Counted from the first letter of the stretch, positions 9,158 through 19,183 are shown. The stretch: DNA of 64,000 nucleotides from Acidobacteriota bacterium (GCA_021838785.1 JAKCCV010000002.1:124001-188000); one strand, 5' to 3'. Numbers and translations are program-made. The notes: generated from the letters alone by a model not told the origin.

Positions 9158-11092
9158 ATGTTTCGAGTCTTCAAAAAGCATCGGGAAAAGGTAAAAAAGT
9201 ATCTGCTGGTTTTTTTCCTGAGCATCGTGTCCATCGGCATGGTGGTGACACTGGCTCCTTTGCCGGTGGGCAATTCCAACTTGACGGCGGGCAACGTCCT
9301 GGCGACCATCGGGAGCGACAAGATCACCACCACCGACTTGCAGAACTCCATTGAAAGCCGCCTGCGTAATTCCCCTCTTGGCAACGACGCAGGGATCATC
9401 CCCGCGATCGCCGGGACGGTTCTGAACGATATGGTGATGCAGCGCGCGCTGGCGCGTCAAGCTAGCCGGATGGGTCTCGAGGTTTCTAATCAGGAGCTTC
9501 GAGCGGCGCTGGAAGCCGAACCGTGGCTCTATCAAAACGGCAAATTCATCGGGGTCAGCCAGTATGAGAACATCGTCGAGGAAGAGACGGGAATGTCGGT
9601 GCCGGAGTTTGAAGAACAGCTCCGCCAGAGCCTGCTGCTTGACAAATTGAGGTCCGTCATTTCCGACGGTGTGGACGTCACGCCGGCGGAAGTCCATCAA
9701 GCGTTTCTCCGGCGCAACACGAAAGCTAAGATTCGCTACGTTGTTTTTGACCCGAGCCAATTCCTCAAGTCGGTTCAGGTGACCCCCGCCGCTCTCCAGA
9801 CCTATTTTGACCAACATCGTGACCGCTATCGCATCCCCGAGGAACGCCAGGTTCAGTATGTCATCATTAGCCCCGACCAGGTGCGGTCGCAGGTGAAGAT
9901 CACCAGCCAAGAAATGCAGAATTACTACACGCAGCACCTGGCGGATTACCGAGTTCCCAACCGCGTTAAAGTTGCCCAGATTCTTTTCAAAACAACGGGC
10001 AAGAGTCCGCAGGAGATCGCGGCGCTCAAGCAGACGGCAGAGTCGGTTTTGGCCAAAATCAAGGCGGGAGCCCATTTTAGTCAAATGGCCGAGCAATACT
10101 CCGAGGACGCCAGCGCGGCCAACGGAGGTCTGATTGGCTGGATTACGCACGGGCAAACCGTCAGGGCCTTTGAAGACGCAGCCTTTTCGCTCAGCCCCGG
10201 GCAAGTCAGCGGACTGATCCAGACGAGCTATGGTTTGGTGATTATCAAAGTTTTGGCCAAGCAAACCGCGCATCTCCAAACCTTCTCGGAGGTTCAAGAC
10301 TCGATTCGCGCAACCTTAATGCAGCGGAAAATTGCAGACGCACAGCAGGCGCTGGCACAAAATCTAGAGAACAAGCTGGCGGCCCAGCCGAGCCAATTTG
10401 CAACCATTGCGAAGCAGGCGGGGCTGACCGTCAAACAGACTCCACGTTTCAAGTACAACACGACGCTGCCTGATTTCGGTTCAAGTCAAGCCTTCCAAAA
10501 CCTGGCCTTTCAACTCCAAGTAGGACAGGTTGGCCAGCCGATCAGCATCCCAATGGGCGTGGCCCTTATTCAGCTTACGAAAATTGTTCCGGCTCACGAT
10601 CCCAAGCTCAGCGAGGTCCAAGCCAGGGTGGAGCAAGACTATCGCCAAGCGCAATCTAAGCTCATCGCCGCGCAGAAAGCGAAGGAATTCGCCCAAGCGG
10701 TCCAGAAAGGTGATTTCCAAACAGTCGCAAAAACGGAGGGTTACGTTGTCAAGGAAAGCAAGGATTTTTCGAGGCAGGATTACATTGACAATCTGGGCAG
10801 CGGTTCCAACCTTCCGGCAGCGTTTACGCTAGCTCCCGGCCAAACCGGCGGCCCGGTCTCCATCGGAAGCAAGCAAGTGGTTTTCCAGGTGGTCTCGCAG
10901 ACACCTCCGAGCGAGGCTGAATTTGCGGCTCAGAAAGACCAAATTCGCGAGGAGCTGCTCGACCAGGCCCGGAATTTGGCGTGGGAAGTTTACCGCGACA
11001 ACCTGAAAGCGTATCTTATCCGCACCGGCCAACTGAAAATGAATCCCACAGCGCTCAAAACCTTTTTAGCCGGCTTCACGAATCAGGACTGA
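9158..11092 (+). CDS. Membrane-anchored PpiC/SurA-type peptidyl-prolyl isomerase (PpiD-like)
   Basis: A 644-aa envelope foldase. It has a short cytosolic N-terminus, one membrane anchor at about residues 12-35 (YLLVFFLSIVSIGMVVTLAP), a SurA-like chaperone region (about 45-220) and a parvulin PPIase domain at about residues 265-367 with the usual core AQYSEDASAANGGLIGW. A second, decayed PPIase-like or chaperone region follows in the C-terminal 250 residues. This architecture is that of PpiD: a membrane-tethered helper for proteins leaving the Sec translocon. ATG with GAAGGAG 6-8 bp upstream. The gene diverges from the FecR-mre series and is followed after 48 bp by the AhpD-like gene. Confidence 0.88.
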   Translation: MFRVFKKHREKVKKYLLVFFLSIVSIGMVVTLAPLPVGNSNLTAGNVLATIGSDKITTTDLQNSIESRLRNSPLGNDAGIIPAIAGTVLNDMVMQRALARQASRMGLEVSNQELRAALEAEPWLYQNGKFIGVSQYENIVEEETGMSVPEFEEQLRQSLLLDKLRSVISDGVDVTPAEVHQAFLRRNTKAKIRYVVFDPSQFLKSVQVTPAALQTYFDQHRDRYRIPEERQVQYVIISPDQVRSQVKITSQEMQNYYTQHLADYRVPNRVKVAQILFKTTGKSPQEIAALKQTAESVLAKIKAGAHFSQMAEQYSEDASAANGGLIGWITHGQTVRAFEDAAFSLSPGQVSGLIQTSYGLVIIKVLAKQTAHLQTFSEVQDSIRATLMQRKIADAQQALAQNLENKLAAQPSQFATIAKQAGLTVKQTPRFKYNTTLPDFGSSQAFQNLAFQLQVGQVGQPISIPMGVALIQLTKIVPAHDPKLSEVQARVEQDYRQAQSKLIAAQKAKEFAQAVQKGDFQTVAKTEGYVVKESKDFSRQDYIDNLGSGSNLPAAFTLAPGQTGGPVSIGSKQVVFQVVSQTPPSEAEFAAQKDQIREELLDQARNLAWEVYRDNLKAYLIRTGQLKMNPTALKTFLAGFTNQD

Positions 11093-11140
11093 GCAAGTCA
11101 AACCACGGTTAGCGCCCACGAGGAGGCCACGTCGAAACTT

Positions 11141-11665
11141 ATGCCACGGCTGACCAAACTGCCCATCGAACAAGCCGATGCCACAAGCCGGCGCATTTTC
11201 GAAGATTTCATGAAGGAGCGCGGCAATGTTCCCAACATGTTCCGTACGGTTGCTCACCGGCCGGAGATCATGCACACGATGGTTGAGCACTTCCGTACGG
11301 TCATGAATGCCGGCACCGTGGAGAAGAAGCTCAAGGAGTTGGTGGCGGTTCGCGTCTCCCATTTGAACGGCTGTGATTACTGACTGAGCTCCCACACCGC
11401 CTTGGCAAGGCGGTTCGGAGCCTCACGCGAGGAACTCGAAGCGCTTGCATCCGGCGACCTGAGTCCTTTTCCTCCACGAGAGCAGGCTGCGCTTGGCTTT
11501 GCTGAAAAGCTCACCCTTGACTCCAACAACGTTCCCGACGGACTGTTTAGCACCCTTCGCCAGCATTTTGACGAGGGCGAAATTGTTGAAATCGCGGCGG
11601 TCGCGGGGCTCTTCAATTACTTCAATCGCCTTAACAATGTCCTTCAAATTGAGCCGACAAAATAA
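11141..11665 (+). CDS. AhpD-like (carboxymuconolactone decarboxylase family) selenoprotein with CxxU motif
   Basis: I read one 174-aa protein through an in-frame TGA at codon 81 (11381-11383). The N-terminal 80 residues end in VSHLNGCDY, and the same frame continues LSSHTALARRFGAS after the TGA. AhpD-family redox proteins carry C-x-x-C followed three residues later by His (for example CxYCxxxH). Here that segment reads C-D-Y-TGA-L-S-S-H, so the TGA occupies exactly the second, resolving cysteine. Both halves belong to one family, the frame is unbroken to a TAG... TAA-type end at 11665, and a hairpin directly follows the TGA (separate entry). The family makes thiol-dependent peroxidase or related redox proteins. 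ATG with GAGGAGG upstream. The alternative, a nonsense mutation, is less likely because the rest of the frame is intact and well conserved in character. Confidence 0.85.
11381..11424 (+). promoter_or_regulatory. Candidate bacterial SECIS element (TGA plus stem-loop)
   Basis: Directly after the TGA (11381-11383) lies a perfect 7-bp stem, CCGCCTT (11397-11403) with AAGGCGG (11407-11413), closed by the 3-nt loop GGC. A lower stem pairs GAG/CTCC (11386-11392) with GGAG/CTC (11417-11424) around one bulged C. The loop G sits about 21 nt after the TGA, within the 15-25 nt usual for bacterial SECIS elements, which need a G in a small apical loop for SelB binding. Folding was judged by eye. Confidence 0.75.
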
Positions 11666-11714
11666 GCGATAGCAGACGCTTGCGCCAGGAATATCGAAGA
11701 TCGGTGAGCGGCAT

Positions 11715-13145
11715 TTATGGCTTGAGGGGCGGCGGCGCTTTGATGTACTTGTGCGCAAACTTCATAAACGCCGGCCAGTTGGGCAAATCCGTGTGGCCAC
11801 CATGGTGCTGCCGCCAACCAATGTCTCCAGATAACAAGGCGACGCCGAGTGGAGGCATGATCGCGCTCGGCAATCCGCGCTTACCCAACAGGCGATACAC
11901 CGGCCCAGCAGCAACCGCCGCCATATAAGACCCGCGGGAATCAACCCAGTTGCCTTCTACCTTGGGCGAGCCGTAACTGATAAAAATCGGGCGCGGTGCG
12001 CACATGGCGATAAGCTCGTGGGAATCAACCGGCAGGTCACCGGCATTAAGCGGACCGTCAAATTTCAAAAAATTGCCGGCAAACCAATGATATTCCCCCG
12101 CTCCCGCAAGATTACCCATTTGCTCGCCAAAATGGCGCCGGAAGAGGGTCGCGCCGCCTTTGCCGGATGATCCGATCAAGGCAATGGCAAAGCGCTGGTC
12201 GTAAGCCATGGTCACTAGCGCCGCCTTGCCATACCGTGACAATCCCTCGATGGCCACTTCTTTGGCGTTGACGGCCGGATCGGTTTGCAGATAATCGAGG
12301 ACGCGACTGGCCCCCCACGCCCAAGCTCGCAAAGCACCCCACTGTTCCGGCCGCCTGGGTCGGCCACGATTCACCAGCCCAATAATTCCACTGCGCAGCC
12401 CGGCGCCATTATCAGCTTGATAGCTTGTGGGATCTAAGATCGCATAGCCCCAATCGGCATCGAGCAGTTGCTGTTTCCAGCCAGGACCCTTGGGAGGGGG
12501 CGGAAGGTTTATCCCGCGGGCTTTCAACATGGCCAAAAACCCCTTCATCACCAAAGGGTTGAAATTAAATCCAAAATGAATCAGCACCGGAACCGGACCG
12601 CTGGCTCGCGCCGGAAGCACCAGGGTTAGCGGAATATTGACGGTGATCGCGGGGTCTATGGAATTATTCACGTGGCCAATTAGGCGCTTGGTGAGCGTTG
12701 GAATGCCATGAGAGGTCCCGCGCTTCTCACTCACAAGAATCCAAGTCACCTTGGGGACCCTCCGCGGCACGTAGCCGTAAACGTCACGGTCGAAGTCCTG
12801 TACGATCTCGGGGCGTCGGAGTTTCCACCAGAGCTGGGGTGTCGTAATCCGAACACCTAAATTTGAAACTAAAGGGTTGGGCAGATTGGGATATGGATTG
12901 GCCAACGCCTCGTTGGTATTGGGGGGATTGGGAGCCTTCGGATTCAGGCCATTGGCGCCGGGACGAAGGTGCCTCAGATGAAGAATGTCCAACATATAGT
13001 GATAATCAGCTTCCGTAGCCTTCTGCTGAGCCTCCAGCTTGGCCTTCTCAGCCGGCGTCAGGTTCATGCCTGGAAACTGCGCGGCAACGAAGCGCGCCGT
13101 CACCATAATCATGCCCACGGTATAAATCCATTTTCCCGATCGCAC
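11715..13145 (-). CDS. Exported CE15-type esterase (glucuronoyl esterase-like alpha/beta hydrolase)
   Basis: A 476-aa protein with an N-terminal signal peptide (about residues 1-22) and an alpha/beta hydrolase domain like carbohydrate esterase family 15. The nucleophile motif is GLSRYGK (about residues 300-306; CE15 members have GxSRxGK) and a candidate catalytic His is in HHGGHT near residue 446. A Glu in KVEGNWVDSRG around 397 may be the acid. CE15 enzymes cleave ester links between lignin alcohols and 4-O-methyl-glucuronic acid in xylan. The GTG at 13145 was chosen because AAGGAGGG lies 7 bp upstream and it puts the signal peptide at the very N-terminus; a longer ORF starts upstream without a ribosome site. 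It diverges from the fatty-acid genes. Confidence 0.8.
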   Translation of the reverse strand: MRSGKWIYTVGMIMVTARFVAAQFPGMNLTPAEKAKLEAQQKATEADYHYMLDILHLRHLRPGANGLNPKAPNPPNTNEALANPYPNLPNPLVSNLGVRITTPQLWWKLRRPEIVQDFDRDVYGYVPRRVPKVTWILVSEKRGTSHGIPTLTKRLIGHVNNSIDPAITVNIPLTLVLPARASGPVPVLIHFGFNFNPLVMKGFLAMLKARGINLPPPPKGPGWKQQLLDADWGYAILDPTSYQADNGAGLRSGIIGLVNRGRPRRPEQWGALRAWAWGASRVLDYLQTDPAVNAKEVAIEGLSRYGKAALVTMAYDQRFAIALIGSSGKGGATLFRRHFGEQMGNLAGAGEYHWFAGNFLKFDGPLNAGDLPVDSHELIAMCAPRPIFISYGSPKVEGNWVDSRGSYMAAVAAGPVYRLLGKRGLPSAIMPPLGVALLSGDIGWRQHHGGHTDLPNWPAFMKFAHKYIKAPPPLKP

Positions 13146-13336
13146 TTGAATTCCCTCCTTCGTATTTGATAATTCCTGCGTGGACGCCCCAAGACCGCTT
13201 AGTTTACACATTCTTCTCTCCTAAGTCGCCGGAGCATTTTGACATTCCAAACATTCTGTTTCCCTGCCTCGCTTGACCCCTTAAGATTCATGGCACCATA
13301 ATGACCAAGGTTGTGACGCCATCTTTGAGGAAGGTT

Positions 13337-15754
13337 ATGCGTGATATCCGGAAAGTCGCCGTGCTGGGCGCGGGCACCATGGGAGCGCGGATTACCGCGC
13401 ACCTCGCGAATGCCCACGTTCCGTGCGTTTTGCTGGACCTTCCTCCCACCTTGCTCACTGCGGAGGAACAATCCAAAGGGCTTACGCTTCACGATGCGCC
13501 AGTCCGCAACCGCCTCGCCGAGCAAGGTCTAAGAGCCGCTCTTCAATCGAGTCCAGCAGCGTTTTTCATTCCGGAGAATGCCCGCTTCATTGCTCTCGGA
13601 AATCTTCAAGATCATCTGGGCTGGCTCAAAAGCTGCGACTGGATTATTGAGGCCGTTGTGGAAGACTTGGAAGCCAAGCGCGAGTTGTACCGGACTGTGG
13701 ACGCGGTGCGCGCGCCGGGGTCCATTATCAGTTCCAACACGTCGGGCATTTCCATTACCCAACTCGCTGAAGGGCTTAGCGATGATTTCCGGCAGCACTT
13801 TTTGGGCACTCACTTTTTCAACCCGCCGCGATATTTGCGGTTGCTGGAGGTCATCCCCACCACTCAAACGCGGGCTGAGGTCATTGAGACCATCATCCGC
13901 TTTGGCGAAAAGGTTCTGGGCAAAGGCGTCGTCCTTGCCAAAGACACGCCGAATTTTATTGCCAACCGGATTGGAACCTTCATCATGCTGAATGTTCTTC
14001 AGTTCCTTGCCCGTGGAGCCTTTAGCATTGAGGAACTCGATGCCCTGACAGGTCCTGTCGTCGGCCTGCCGAAATCCGGCACATTTCGCACCCTCGACCT
14101 TGTCGGTCTGGACGTCTTTGCGCATGTGGTCAACAACCTGGCCGCCGCGCTGCCCAACGATGAGCGGCGTGACTTGTTGCGAGTACCGAATTTTATCGCG
14201 GCGATGGTCCACCGGGGGCTGCTAGGCGACAAGACCGGCCAAGGCTTCTACAAGAAGAGTAAGGCAAAAGTTGCCGGCGCCTCTTCGGAAATCCTGACCC
14301 TCGACTTGAAAAGTTTTGAATACCGGCAGCGACAGAAACCTAAGCTTCCCGCCCTCGAAATGGTGCGGGGAACCGAAGACACGCGAGAGCGCATCCGAAC
14401 GCTTTTTTACACCCAGGACCGGGTAGGCAACTTCTATCGTTCATTTCTCGGGGAGGCATTCCATTACACGGCCAGCCGCATTCCGGAAATCTCTGACGAC
14501 ATCGTTTCCGTGGACCGTGCCATGAGGTGGGGCTTCAACTGGGAAGTGGGGATTTTTGAGATGTGGGACGCGGTAGGCGTCGCCGAAGTTGCGGAACAGT
14601 GGAAACGCGAAGACCGTCATCTTCCGCCTCTGGTTGAGGCGCTTTTGACTTCGGAGAAGAAAACCTTCTACGCCTCGCTGGAGGCCACCGAGTGTTATTT
14701 TGATCTCTCTAGCCGGAATTACAAGCCGATTTCAACCCCGCCTGGCGTTTTGATATTGAAATCGCTTAAGGCTCGTCAACGTGAGATCCGCCGAAACCCG
14801 GCCGCAAGCCTCATTGACTTGGGGGACGGCGTAATCGCTCTCGAGTTTCACTCCAAAATGAACACCCTTGGCCCCGACACCGTGGCCATGATTTTTACGG
14901 GCCTCAAATTGCTCGATGAATCGTTCCAGGCGATGGTGATTGGCAATCAAGGAGCCAACTTCTGCGTCGGGGCCAATCTGATGCTCGTGTTGATCTCCAT
15001 TCAGGAAGGTGAATGGGACGAACTGGAGGAGGCGGTTCGGGCCTTCCAAAATGCCAACATGGCGCTGAAGTATGCAACCAAGCCGGTGGTCGCGGCGCCC
15101 TTTGGATTAACACTCGGCGGCGGGGTGGAGATCACGCTTCACTGCCGTCGAGCGCGAGCCGCGGCAGAAACTTACATGGGCTTGGTCGAGGCAGGCGTGG
15201 GATTGGTCCCCGCCGGAGGTGGGACCAAAGAAATGTTGATCCGCGCGATGGACAAGGCTCTGGTGGTCAAGGACGCCGATCCCTTTGATTGGGTTAAGGA
15301 CCTCTTTGCAACCATCGGCATGGCGAAGGTGTCCGCGAGCGCGGAGGAGGCACGAAAATTGGGTTACCTTTCCGAGCTTGACTCGTACAGTATGAATCAG
15401 GACCGGCAGCTTGCGGAAGCTAAACAATTGGCGCTCGCGCTGGCACAACTCGAACCTCAGCCCGCGAGACCGCGCGACGACATTTTCGTGCTGGGCCAAG
15501 CGGCGTTTGCCAAGATGAAATTAGGACTTCACTTGCTTCGGCGTGGCGGCCACATCTCCGAGCACGACGCGGTCGTCGGCACCCATTTGGCAAAGATTTT
15601 ATCGGGCGGCGGAGCTTTTACCTCACCACAACGCGTCTCAGAGCAATTTCTTCTCGACCTTGAACGGGAATCGTTCCTCAGCCTTTGTGGTGAGCGCAAA
15701 ACCCAAGAGCGTATCCAGCACATGCTGAAAACGGGGAAACCTTTGAGAAATTAG
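13337..15754 (+). CDS. fadN: 3-hydroxyacyl-CoA dehydrogenase / enoyl-CoA hydratase fusion (FadN-type)
   Basis: An 805-aa beta-oxidation enzyme with the dehydrogenase first: the NAD-binding motif VAVLGAGTMGARI at residues 6-18, the dehydrogenase C-terminal domains to about 430, then a crotonase-fold hydratase in about 480-720 with an oxyanion-hole region around GANFCVGANLM and FGLTLGGGVE. This order is like Bacillus FadN and unlike E. coli FadB, whose hydratase comes first. ATG at 13337 has GAGG 6 bp upstream and places the Rossmann motif normally; an ATG at 13301 without ribosome site would add 12 residues. Followed by thiolase and acyl-CoA dehydrogenase, the same order as Bacillus fadN-fadA-fadE. 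Confidence 0.92.
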   Translation: MRDIRKVAVLGAGTMGARITAHLANAHVPCVLLDLPPTLLTAEEQSKGLTLHDAPVRNRLAEQGLRAALQSSPAAFFIPENARFIALGNLQDHLGWLKSCDWIIEAVVEDLEAKRELYRTVDAVRAPGSIISSNTSGISITQLAEGLSDDFRQHFLGTHFFNPPRYLRLLEVIPTTQTRAEVIETIIRFGEKVLGKGVVLAKDTPNFIANRIGTFIMLNVLQFLARGAFSIEELDALTGPVVGLPKSGTFRTLDLVGLDVFAHVVNNLAAALPNDERRDLLRVPNFIAAMVHRGLLGDKTGQGFYKKSKAKVAGASSEILTLDLKSFEYRQRQKPKLPALEMVRGTEDTRERIRTLFYTQDRVGNFYRSFLGEAFHYTASRIPEISDDIVSVDRAMRWGFNWEVGIFEMWDAVGVAEVAEQWKREDRHLPPLVEALLTSEKKTFYASLEATECYFDLSSRNYKPISTPPGVLILKSLKARQREIRRNPAASLIDLGDGVIALEFHSKMNTLGPDTVAMIFTGLKLLDESFQAMVIGNQGANFCVGANLMLVLISIQEGEWDELEEAVRAFQNANMALKYATKPVVAAPFGLTLGGGVEITLHCRRARAAAETYMGLVEAGVGLVPAGGGTKEMLIRAMDKALVVKDADPFDWVKDLFATIGMAKVSASAEEARKLGYLSELDSYSMNQDRQLAEAKQLALALAQLEPQPARPRDDIFVLGQAAFAKMKLGLHLLRRGGHISEHDAVVGTHLAKILSGGGAFTSPQRVSEQFLLDLERESFLSLCGERKTQERIQHMLKTGKPLRN

Positions 15755-15884
15755 TCATGCTCGAATGGCCAGGTGTTTGCGATGTGGGCGAATTACGCTC
15801 CAACCTTGAGTTTGGCGGGTTGAACTAAGATTGCTCACGGCCGCATCAAAAACAGGTGGAAGTGGAATTCGCCAGGCGGTAATT

Positions 15885-17066
15885 ATGAAAGAAGCTGTCA
15901 TTGTGTCAGCCGTGCGAACGGCTGTCGGTAAGGCGCCGCGGGGAGCCTTGCGTACCACTCGTCCGGACGAGATGGCGGCCGCCGTCATCCGGGAAGCGCT
16001 TCGTCGTGTTCCAGCACTCGATCCAAACCAAGTCGAGGACGTTATCCTTGGCTGCGCCATGCCAGAAGCCGAGCAAGGAAACAATGTCGCTCGCATCGCG
16101 GCGCTGCGGGCCGGCCTGCCCGTAAGTTGCCCGGCCATGACCCTCAATCGCTTTTGCTCTTCGGGACTGCAATCCATCGCTTTGGCCGCCGAACGCATCA
16201 TGGCGGGATTTGCAGATTGCATCCTTGCCGGCGGAACGGAATCCATGAGCATGGTCCCGATGGGCGGGTATCACTTCTCGCCCAACCCGCGGCTGATCGA
16301 GGATTACCCTGACGTATATCTCAGCATGGGCCTGACGGCGGAGAACTTGGCTCGCAAGTTCGGCATCCGCCGCGAACGACAAGATGAATTCGCCTTGCGC
16401 AGCCACCGGCTTGCTATCGAGGCCACCGATGGAGGCAAATTCAGGCAGGAAATCGTTCCTCTTGAAGTGGTTCAAGTCAGCCTGAACGATGCGGGAAAAT
16501 CGGAAACCTGCGCGCTTCTTTTCGACACGGACGAGGGGCCGCGGCGCGACACCTCCGCGGAGGCGCTTGCCCAGTTAAAACCCGCGTTCCATGCCAGCGG
16601 CACGGTCACTGCCGGCAACTCCTCGCAGATGAGCGACGGCGCCGCCGCCGTGGTGGTCATGTCCGCGGAAAGGGCCCAAGCGCTGGGTATTCTCCCGTTG
16701 GCACGGTTTGTCAGTTTTGCGACGGCGGGCTGCCCGCCCGAAGAGATGGGCATCGGACCGGTGTTCGCCATTCCCAAGGCGCTTAAGCTGGCCGGCTTGA
16801 AGATGGCGGATATTGATCTGATCGAACTCAATGAAGCGTTTGCGGCGCAAGCCCTGGCGGTCATCGAGCAAGCAGAATTGGATCCAACCAAGACCAACGT
16901 GAATGGCGGGGCCATCGCCCTCGGCCACCCCTTGGGGGCGACCGGGTCAAAACTTACGGCCACCCTCCTCGGCGAGATGAAGCGGCGCAGGTCTCGATAC
17001 GGTATGGTGACGATGTGCGTAGGCGGCGGAATGGGCGCGGCGGGAATCTTTGAGAACTTGCAGTAG
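15885..17066 (+). CDS. fadA: Acetyl-CoA acyltransferase (thiolase, FadA-type)
   Basis: A 393-aa thiolase that cleaves 3-ketoacyl-CoA. The nucleophilic Cys is in NRFCSSGLQ (about residue 90), the His in [14 protein letters not shown] (about 345) and the second Cys in [12 protein letters not shown] (about 380). ATG at 15885 begins the typical [12 protein letters not shown] thiolase N-terminus; the frame is open further upstream but has no family match. It lies 130 bp after the multifunctional enzyme, so the two likely share a transcript. Confidence 0.94.
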   Translation: MKEAVIVSAVRTAVGKAPRGALRTTRPDEMAAAVIREALRRVPALDPNQVEDVILGCAMPEAEQGNNVARIAALRAGLPVSCPAMTLNRFCSSGLQSIALAAERIMAGFADCILAGGTESMSMVPMGGYHFSPNPRLIEDYPDVYLSMGLTAENLARKFGIRRERQDEFALRSHRLAIEATDGGKFRQEIVPLEVVQVSLNDAGKSETCALLFDTDEGPRRDTSAEALAQLKPAFHASGTVTAGNSSQMSDGAAAVVVMSAERAQALGILPLARFVSFATAGCPPEEMGIGPVFAIPKALKLAGLKMADIDLIELNEAFAAQALAVIEQAELDPTKTNVNGGAIALGHPLGATGSKLTATLLGEMKRRRSRYGMVTMCVGGGMGAAGIFENLQ

Positions 17067-17389
17067 GGCGTTCTTCCTCAACGACCCGGAGGAGATGCGC
17101 GGTCAAGGTTTCAAGCCGACAGCCGACAGCCGCCCGTCGCAAATAGAAGCGGTTGACGCGAGCTTCTCTGCGCGCCCAGGCCAGCGCCCAAGCCTCTGCC
17201 AATTCCTGAACTCCGGAACTCGTCATTTTTACGGCCGTTGCGAACGGCAAGTCGAAAGCTTGACGAGCCATCACATTCTGCGGTTTGCCGACGGTGGCGC
17301 GCGCTGCTTCGCGGTCGGCGGAGCATTTTTCCACCGACGAATTTCACTCGAGGGATAAACTAACTGAGGACGGCGAAAAAGGGAGGGAT
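17067..17389. other. 323-bp gap between thiolase and acyl-CoA dehydrogenase
   Basis: No gene is supported. A 126-aa minus-strand frame crosses the gap but runs into the thiolase gene and has no ribosome site. A short tandem GCCGACA repeat is seen near 17116. No convincing promoter or terminator was found. Confidence 0.45.
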
Positions 17390-19183
17390 ATGACTGAGGC
17401 AACGAGCGAGGTCCGCATGAGGGGCGGAAGTTTTCTGATCGAGGCGCGGAGCCCGGAAGAAATCTTCACCCCCGAAGATTTGACCGACCAACATCGCCTG
17501 GTGGCGCAGACGGCCGAGGAGTTTGTCACCCGTGAGCTGATGCCGCGCTCAAAGGAGATCGAGGACAAGAAGCCCGGCCTTCTGCGCGAACTACTCCAAA
17601 AAGCGGCTGAAGTCGGGCTGTGCGCCACCGATGTGCCCGAGAGATACGGCGGTCTTAACCTGGACAAGATTTCCAGCATTCTTGTCTCTGAGAAGATGGC
17701 TCGGAACGGTTCATGGGCCTCAACGATCGGGGCGCAATCCGGCATTGGTATTCTGCCGATCGCGCTTTTCGGCACCGAAGCTCAAAAGCAAAAATACGTT
17801 CCCAAATTGGCCAGGGCCGAGTGGGTGGGAGCCTACGCGTTGAGTGAAGCAACCTCCGGCTCCGACGCGTTGCACTGTCAGACGCGCGCCACGCTCAGCC
17901 CGGATGGCCAACATTACATCCTCAACGGCTCCAAGATGTGGATCACGAACGGCGGCATTGCGGATGTTTACATCGTTTTCGCCAAAGTGAACGGTGAGCA
18001 CTTCACGGCATTCATCGTCGAGCGAGGATACCCAGGCGTCTCTGTCGGCGCCGAAGAGCACAAAATGGGCATTCGAGGCTCTTCCACCACACCCGTGAAT
18101 CTTGACAATGTCCTGGTGCCCGTTGAGAACGTGCTCGGTGAAGTCGGCAAGGGCCATCGAATCGCCTTCAACATTCTCAATTTTGGCCGGCTTAAGCTTG
18201 GCGCCGGCTGCGTGGGCGCGTCCAAATACCTCATCTCCGAGGCCGCCCGTTGGGCGAAAGAGCGCCAGGCCTTTGGCCGCCGAATCGCCGACTTTGGGCT
18301 CATCAAGGAAAAACTCGGTGAGATGGTGGCACGGACTTACGCCGCCGAAAGCATATCCTACCGAACCGCAGGCCTGATTAACCAGGCGCTCGAAACCTCC
18401 CACTCCGACGGATCGGCAACCTCAGACAACATCATGGCGATCCTTCAGGAGTACGCCATTGAATGCTCAATCCTCAAAGTCATCGGCACGGAGACACTGC
18501 ACTACGTCGCCGATGAAGCGGTTCAGATTTACGGAGGGTACGGTTTTTCGAGCGATTACGAAATCGAAAAAGCCTTCCGCGACCAACGCGTGAACCGAAT
18601 CTTTGAAGGCACTAATGAGATTAACCGCCTGCTCATGGTAGAAATGCTGATGAAGCAAGCCACCAAGGGTGAACTGGCAGTATGGCCTGCCGCCCAAAAA
18701 TTGTTGGAAGCATTACTGAACCCTCCCGCCGCGCCGGTGCAAGACGAGCAACCGCTGGGGGACGTCGCTGCCCTCGTGGAGGGCCTAAAAAAAACCACCC
18801 TGATGGTTGCAGGCAGCGCGGCGCAAAAATATTTGACCAAGCTTTCAGAGGAAGAGGAAGTCGTCGGAGCCATCAGCAATCTGCTCATGGAAGTTTACGC
18901 CACCGAGACCGTCTTGCTGCGCGGTCAAAAAATGATTCTGCGCAACGGCGAGCCAGCGGCTGCCGCTGAGGTCGCTGCGACGCGGATCTCTGCCTATGAA
19001 GGGGCTGACCGCGCGGAAATGGAAGCGCGGCGATGCTTGGCAAGAATCGCCGACGGGGATGCCTTGCGCGTCCAGTTGAGCGCCCTGCGCCGTTTCCTTC
19101 GTCGAACCCCTGCGGACCTTATCGAGCTTAAACGCAAGTTGACAGATCGGGTTCTACAACTCAACCGTTACCCATTTGGATAA
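17390..19183 (+). CDS. fadE: Acyl-CoA dehydrogenase (FadE-type, long C-terminal form)
   Basis: A 597-aa FAD-dependent acyl-CoA dehydrogenase for the first step of beta-oxidation. The core holds ALSEATSGSDALH (about residue 150), WITNGG (about 184) and the C-terminal signature FEGTNEINRLLMVE (about 405). Roughly 180 extra C-terminal residues follow, as in the Bacillus FadE group rather than the short 380-aa enzymes. ATG at 17390 follows GGGAGGG at close spacing; the frame is open to 17285 but without family similarity. It completes a fadN-fadA-fadE set and is followed by a terminator-like hairpin. Confidence 0.93.
   Translation: MTEATSEVRMRGGSFLIEARSPEEIFTPEDLTDQHRLVAQTAEEFVTRELMPRSKEIEDKKPGLLRELLQKAAEVGLCATDVPERYGGLNLDKISSILVSEKMARNGSWASTIGAQSGIGILPIALFGTEAQKQKYVPKLARAEWVGAYALSEATSGSDALHCQTRATLSPDGQHYILNGSKMWITNGGIADVYIVFAKVNGEHFTAFIVERGYPGVSVGAEEHKMGIRGSSTTPVNLDNVLVPVENVLGEVGKGHRIAFNILNFGRLKLGAGCVGASKYLISEAARWAKERQAFGRRIADFGLIKEKLGEMVARTYAAESISYRTAGLINQALETSHSDGSATSDNIMAILQEYAIECSILKVIGTETLHYVADEAVQIYGGYGFSSDYEIEKAFRDQRVNRIFEGTNEINRLLMVEMLMKQATKGELAVWPAAQKLLEALLNPPAAPVQDEQPLGDVAALVEGLKKTTLMVAGSAAQKYLTKLSEEEEVVGAISNLLMEVYATETVLLRGQKMILRNGEPAAAAEVAATRISAYEGADRAEMEARRCLARIADGDALRVQLSALRRFLRRTPADLIELKRKLTDRVLQLNRYPFG

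Noticed and set aside
9098-10297. 399-aa minus-strand frame
   Set aside because: It lies opposite to the PpiD-like gene, whose domains are clear. The long open frame is a by-product of GC-rich codon use.
11402-11665. A separate 87-aa protein starting after the TGA of the AhpD-like gene
   Set aside because: It has no ribosome binding site, starts in the middle of the conserved active-site helix and is in frame with the upstream half. Reading through the TGA explains both pieces better.
16954-17334. 126-aa minus-strand frame in the thiolase to acyl-CoA dehydrogenase gap
   Set aside because: It overlaps the thiolase gene end, lacks a ribosome site and has no recognisable fold.
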